Origin: Pseudomonadota bacterium
GTDB lineage: Bacteria > Pseudomonadota > Gammaproteobacteria > UBA5335
Direction: 5' to 3'
NCBI GenBank assembly: GCA_021783685.1
Contig: JAJXTQ010000054.1
Location: 1 to 9,026 of the forward strand
Length of the DNA: 9,026 nucleotides
Below the pieces are notes generated by a model that did not search any database, was not told the origin of the DNA, and was given only the letters and a program-made list of their open reading frames with translations. This document shows positions 6,733 through 9,026 of this stretch, in pieces; the first letter of the stretch is position 1; each line of letters begins with the position of its first letter. Made by a program: the position numbers and the translations under genes.

Positions 6733-7634
6733 CGGCTGGCTCCTGTCACGTGGTCCGATGTCTGGGTGGTTCCGCGCGCCAGGGCGACGATCTCCCGCGC
6801 GGTGCGCACATGCGCCAGGTCGATGTGCTCGCCCTGGTAGATGATGGCGCCGCGCCCGGCGCGCACGGCCTCGTCGTAGGCGCGAACCATGCCTTCATAA
6901 TAGGCGAGCTCCTCGACCGACGGGCTGTATGCCTCGTTCACCACCGGCACGTTGCTCGGGTGCAACACGAATTCGCCGACGAAGCCGAGTTCCCGGTGCT
7001 TGCGGGCGGCGCGACGCAGGCCCTCCAGATCGCGGATGTCCTGCCACAGGCCGCCGAGCGGCAGCTTGCCGGCCGCGCGGGCGGCGATCACCGCGGCTGA
7101 TTTCAGGTGCAGCGATTCCATCCCCTCGGGCGTCCATTGGTAGCCGACCGACCGCTGGACATCGCCGTTCCGGGCGCTGACCCCGGCGATCATGCCCACC
7201 CGCTCGCGGCGCGCGATCTCGTAGGCGAACTGGATCGAGCGCGCCGATTCCAGGGTGGCCACCAGCAGCGTGCCGCCGATCGGGCGGCCGTTCCGCAGTT
7301 CCGCCTCGGCCAGCATGGCGGAGACCGTGTCGATGTCCTCCGGTCCCTCCGGCTTGGGCAGCACGATGCCTTCCAGCCCCTCGGTCACCACGGCGAGGAT
7401 GTCCTCGAAACTGTACAGGAACGGGCTGCGGTTGATCCGCACGTGGACGCGCTGCCCGGCGCGGGCCAGCGGGCCGATCCGCCCGCGCGCGATCTCCCGC
7501 GCCTGCGCCTTCGCGTCCTCGGGGACGCTGTCCTCGAGATCGAGGATCACCGCGTCGGCACCGTAGCCGGGCACCTTGTCGATCCAGGATTCGCGGATCG
7601 CGGGGACGAAAAGGAAGGAGCGGATCGGCTTCAC
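6729..7634 (-). CDS. CitE/HpcH-HpaI family CoA-ester lyase (malyl-/citramalyl-CoA lyase-like)
   Basis: TIM-barrel, Mg2+-dependent lyase, 301 aa, expected to split a 3-hydroxyacyl-CoA into a CoA thioester and a keto or aldehyde acid. Visible family marks are RSFLFVPA (5-12), DLEDSVPED (32-40), HVRIN with Arg66 (64-68), LPKPE (92-96), Glu129 in ATLESA (probable metal ligand), Asp158 in ARNGDVQ (probable second metal ligand) and GFVGEFVLHPSNVPVVNEAYSP (217-238), the counterpart of the usual GFxGKxxIHPxQ. The Glu129-Asp158 spacing is a little longer than in classical CitE, and the flanking sequence is not the common GAEDL, so it belongs to a separate sub-branch. The start codon is GTG 7634, with AGGAG 7 nt upstream. 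There are no CitD/CitF partners, so it is not citrate lyase. It starts 31 nt after the dehydrogenase and overlaps the hydratase gene. Likely role: final cleavage step of the operon's pathway; exact substrate unknown. Confidence 0.92.
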   Translation of the reverse strand: MKPIRSFLFVPAIRESWIDKVPGYGADAVILDLEDSVPEDAKAQAREIARGRIGPLARAGQRVHVRINRSPFLYSFEDILAVVTEGLEGIVLPKPEGPEDIDTVSAMLAEAELRNGRPIGGTLLVATLESARSIQFAYEIARRERVGMIAGVSARNGDVQRSVGYQWTPEGMESLHLKSAAVIAARAAGKLPLGGLWQDIRDLEGLRRAARKHRELGFVGEFVLHPSNVPVVNEAYSPSVEELAYYEGMVRAYDEAVRAGRGAIIYQGEHIDLAHVRTAREIVALARGTTQTSDHVTGASR

Positions 7635-7665
7635 GGGCGGACTCCTGTGCGCGGCGGTGGCGACG

Positions 7666-8832
7666 TCAGTAGGATTTCGGCAGCCCCAGCACTTTTTCCG
7701 CGATGTTCGACAGGATCAGGTGCGGCGTGATCGGAGCGATGCGCACCAGCAAGGCCTCGCGCAGCAGCCGCTCGATGTGGAACTCTTTGGCGTAGCCGTA
7801 GCCGCCATGGGTGAGCTGGGCGATCTCGCACGTCTCGACTGCGGCCTGCGCCGCGAGCAGCTTGGCCGCGTTCGCCTCCGGCCCGCAGGGACGTCCCCCA
7901 TCGTACAGTGCGCCGGCCCGATAGACCATCAGCCGCGCCGCCTCGAGGCTGGCCCAGCAGTTCGCCAGCGGATGCTGGATCGCCTGGTTCTGGCCGATCG
8001 GCCGGCCGAACACGATGCGCTCACGCGCATAGCGCGCGGCGCGAAACAGGGCGGCCCGCCCGATGCCCACCGCCTCGGCGCCGACCAGCACGCGCTCCGG
8101 ATTCATCCCGTGCAGGATGTAGTGGAACCCCTTGCCTTCCTCGCCGATCCGGTCCTCCTCCGGGACTTCCAGTCCGTCGATAAACAGCTGGTTCGAATCG
8201 ACCGCCTTGCGGCCCATCTTCTCGATCTCGCGCACCTCGATGCGGCTGCGGTCGAGCTTGGTGTAGAACAGGCTGAGCCCTTCGGCGGGCTTGCGTACCG
8301 CGTCCGCGGGGGTGGTGCGGGCGAGGATCAGCATGTAGTCGGCGACCTGGGCAGTGGAGATCCAGATCTTCCGGCCCGAGATCACGTAGCGGTTGCCGTC
8401 GCGCACCGCCTTGGTGGTCAGCTTGGTGGTGTTCAACCCCGCATCCGGCTCGGTGACGGCGAAGCATGCCTTGGCCTCCCCCTTGATCAGGGGCGGCAGC
8501 ATCCGCTGCTTCTGCTCGGGCGTGCCGAACACCACCACCGGGTTGAGGCCGAAGATGTTCATATGCACCGAGGAAGCGGCCGACATCGCGCCGCCCGCTT
8601 CCGCAATCGTCTGCATCATCAACGCCGCTTCGGTGATGCCGAGGCCGGCGCCGCCGTATTCCTCCGGCATCGCGATCCCGAGCCAGCCGGCGTCGGCGAC
8701 CGCGCGATAGAATTCCTCGGGGAACCCGCCCTCGGTATCGCGGGTCAGCCAGTAGCGATCGTCGAACCGGCTGCACAAGGCGGCGATCGCGTCCACCAGC
8801 TCCTGCTGCGCCCGGCTGATCTCGAAATCCAT
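7666..8832 (-). CDS. Acyl-CoA dehydrogenase (FAD-dependent)
   Basis: Flavoenzyme, 388 aa, that introduces an alpha-beta double bond into an acyl-CoA and passes electrons to ETF. The three-part ACAD fold is evident: N-terminal helices with AGWLGIAMPEEYGGAGLG (48-65), the middle beta domain with CFAVTEPDAGLNTTKL (123-138), which contacts flavin and substrate, and GRKIWISTAQVADYML (153-168), and the C-terminal helical domain with RIVFGRPIGQNQAIQHPLA (272-290) and HGGYGYAKEFHIERLLREA (342-360). The usual catalytic Glu of the YEGT motif is missing: the sequence there is APIT, with Pro367 in its place. Glu246 in MNPER sits where isovaleryl-CoA dehydrogenase has its catalytic Glu254 and is the likely base. 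AAGGAG lies 3 nt before ATG 8832. First gene of the operon. The substrate is uncertain; the Glu position points to branched, long or dicarboxylic acyl chains only as a loose hint. Confidence 0.95.
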   Translation of the reverse strand: MDFEISRAQQELVDAIAALCSRFDDRYWLTRDTEGGFPEEFYRAVADAGWLGIAMPEEYGGAGLGITEAALMMQTIAEAGGAMSAASSVHMNIFGLNPVVVFGTPEQKQRMLPPLIKGEAKACFAVTEPDAGLNTTKLTTKAVRDGNRYVISGRKIWISTAQVADYMLILARTTPADAVRKPAEGLSLFYTKLDRSRIEVREIEKMGRKAVDSNQLFIDGLEVPEEDRIGEEGKGFHYILHGMNPERVLVGAEAVGIGRAALFRAARYARERIVFGRPIGQNQAIQHPLANCWASLEAARLMVYRAGALYDGGRPCGPEANAAKLLAAQAAVETCEIAQLTHGGYGYAKEFHIERLLREALLVRIAPITPHLILSNIAEKVLGLPKSY

Positions 8833-8889
8833 GCTCTCCTTCCCCCTTCCTCTGGACGCACCCGGGCCGATGGCGCCCGCACCACGGTC

Positions 8890-8907
8890 TGTTCAGATAA
8901 GCGTACA
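8890..8907. promoter_or_regulatory. Second copy of the TGTTCA-type operator, upstream of the catabolic operon
   Basis: TGTTCAGATAAGCGTACA matches the palindrome at 2134-2151 (read on the minus strand, TGTTCAGATATTTGAACA) at 14 of 18 positions, including the first ten. The left arm is perfect and the right arm is degenerate (CGTACA instead of TGAACA). It overlaps the proposed -10 and start region of the operon promoter, about 60 nt before the dehydrogenase ATG. Probable IclR binding site by recurrence and position. Confidence 0.55.
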
Positions 8908-8930
8908 CCATTCATAGGTCCGAATGTCAA
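8900..8930 (-). promoter_or_regulatory. Candidate promoter of the acyl-CoA catabolic operon
   Basis: On the minus strand a perfect TTGACA (8930-8925) is followed after 19 nt by TACGCT (8905-8900). The -35 is ideal, whereas the -10 is weak (TAnnnT only) and the spacing long, so it may need an activator or a different -10 such as the TTATCT slightly downstream. The -10 lies inside the operator at 8890-8907. The spacer also carries an inverted repeat (8909-8926). Confidence 0.42.
8909..8926. repeat. Short inverted repeat in the promoter spacer
   Basis: CATTCATAGGTCCGAATG contains 5-bp inverted arms (CATTC/GAATG) separated by 8 nt, on one side of the TGTTCA-type operator and between the -35 and -10. 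It could be a second protein-binding site. Arms this short can occur by chance. Confidence 0.25.
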
Positions 8931-8960
8931 TCCCGGCGACTGTCCACGCGGCGTCAGGAG

Positions 8961-9026
8961 TCAGTCTACCCGCCAGGCGCCGCGCCGTTGGGGCAGGTCC
9001 AGCCGGCCCGCTCCATCCACCAACCG
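8961..9026 (-). CDS. Possible 3' end of an upstream gene (21 codons and stop), unidentified
   Basis: Reading the minus strand from the right edge, one frame is open for 21 codons and ends at TGA 8963-8961, giving the tail GRLDLPQRRGAWRVD. Codons mostly end in G or C like those of the neighbours. It would end about 30 nt before the operon's -35, a reasonable arrangement for a separate upstream gene. The piece is too short to identify; the opposite strand is also open here from an ATG at 8924, so it may be chance. Confidence 0.25.
   Translation of the reverse strand, partial: RLVDGAGRLDLPQRRGAWRVD

Noticed and set aside
8933..8966. Possible terminator hairpin after the edge gene fragment
   Set aside because: Only loose inverted complementarity and no T-run; not enough for a terminator call.
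8924..9026. Plus-strand frame opening at ATG 8924 towards the right edge
   Set aside because: No ribosome-binding site, starts inside the -35 of the operon promoter, and the fragment is too short for any homology.
1..9026. Search for CRISPR repeats, insertion-sequence ends, tRNA or rRNA genes, toxin-antitoxin or defence genes
   Set aside because: Nothing of the kind was visible; the window is a metabolic and transport cluster.

Overview
The window is a GC-rich stretch (about two thirds GC by eye) in which every convincing gene lies on the minus strand. The long plus-strand frames are antisense shadows produced by the GC-rich third codon positions. The gene families and codon bias suggest a soil or water proteobacterium, probably an alphaproteobacterium of the Acetobacteraceae/Rhodospirillales type. 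A Burkholderiales-type betaproteobacterium is also possible. No rRNA, tRNA or marker gene is present to settle this.

In the direction of transcription (right to left), a promoter and operator region at about 8833-8960 precedes a tight catabolic cluster. The genes in order are an acyl-CoA dehydrogenase (8832-7666), a CitE/HpcH-type CoA-ester lyase (7634-6729), a single hot-dog MaoC-like hydratase (6732-6253), an acetyl-CoA-synthetase-like acyl-CoA ligase (6256-4280), a CaiB/BaiF (family III) CoA-transferase (4283-3009) and an IclR-type regulator (3003-2152). Three of the junctions are ATGA stop/start overlaps and a fourth gap is 5 nt, so this reads as one operon. A second transcription unit follows: a promoter inside the last codons of the IclR gene, an 18-bp palindromic operator, a leader of about 360 nt with a doubtful small ORF, a Liv/amide-type periplasmic binding protein (1769-561) and the N-terminal part of a LivH-type ABC permease (532 to the left edge).

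The parts fit together as uptake and breakdown of a carboxylic acid. The binding protein and permease import it, the ligase and/or CoA-transferase makes the CoA ester, the dehydrogenase introduces a double bond, the MaoC protein hydrates it and the CitE-like lyase splits the hydroxyacyl-CoA. There is no thiolase and no 3-hydroxyacyl-CoA dehydrogenase, so the logic resembles methylsuccinate/mesaconate or itaconate degradation rather than ordinary beta-oxidation. The actual substrate cannot be read from the sequence.

The most interesting observation is a pair of related sites, TGTTCAAATATCTGAACA (2134-2151) and TGTTCAGATAAGCGTACA (8890-8907). Each sits at the predicted start region of one of the two transcription units. 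They are good candidates for the operators of the IclR protein encoded between them.
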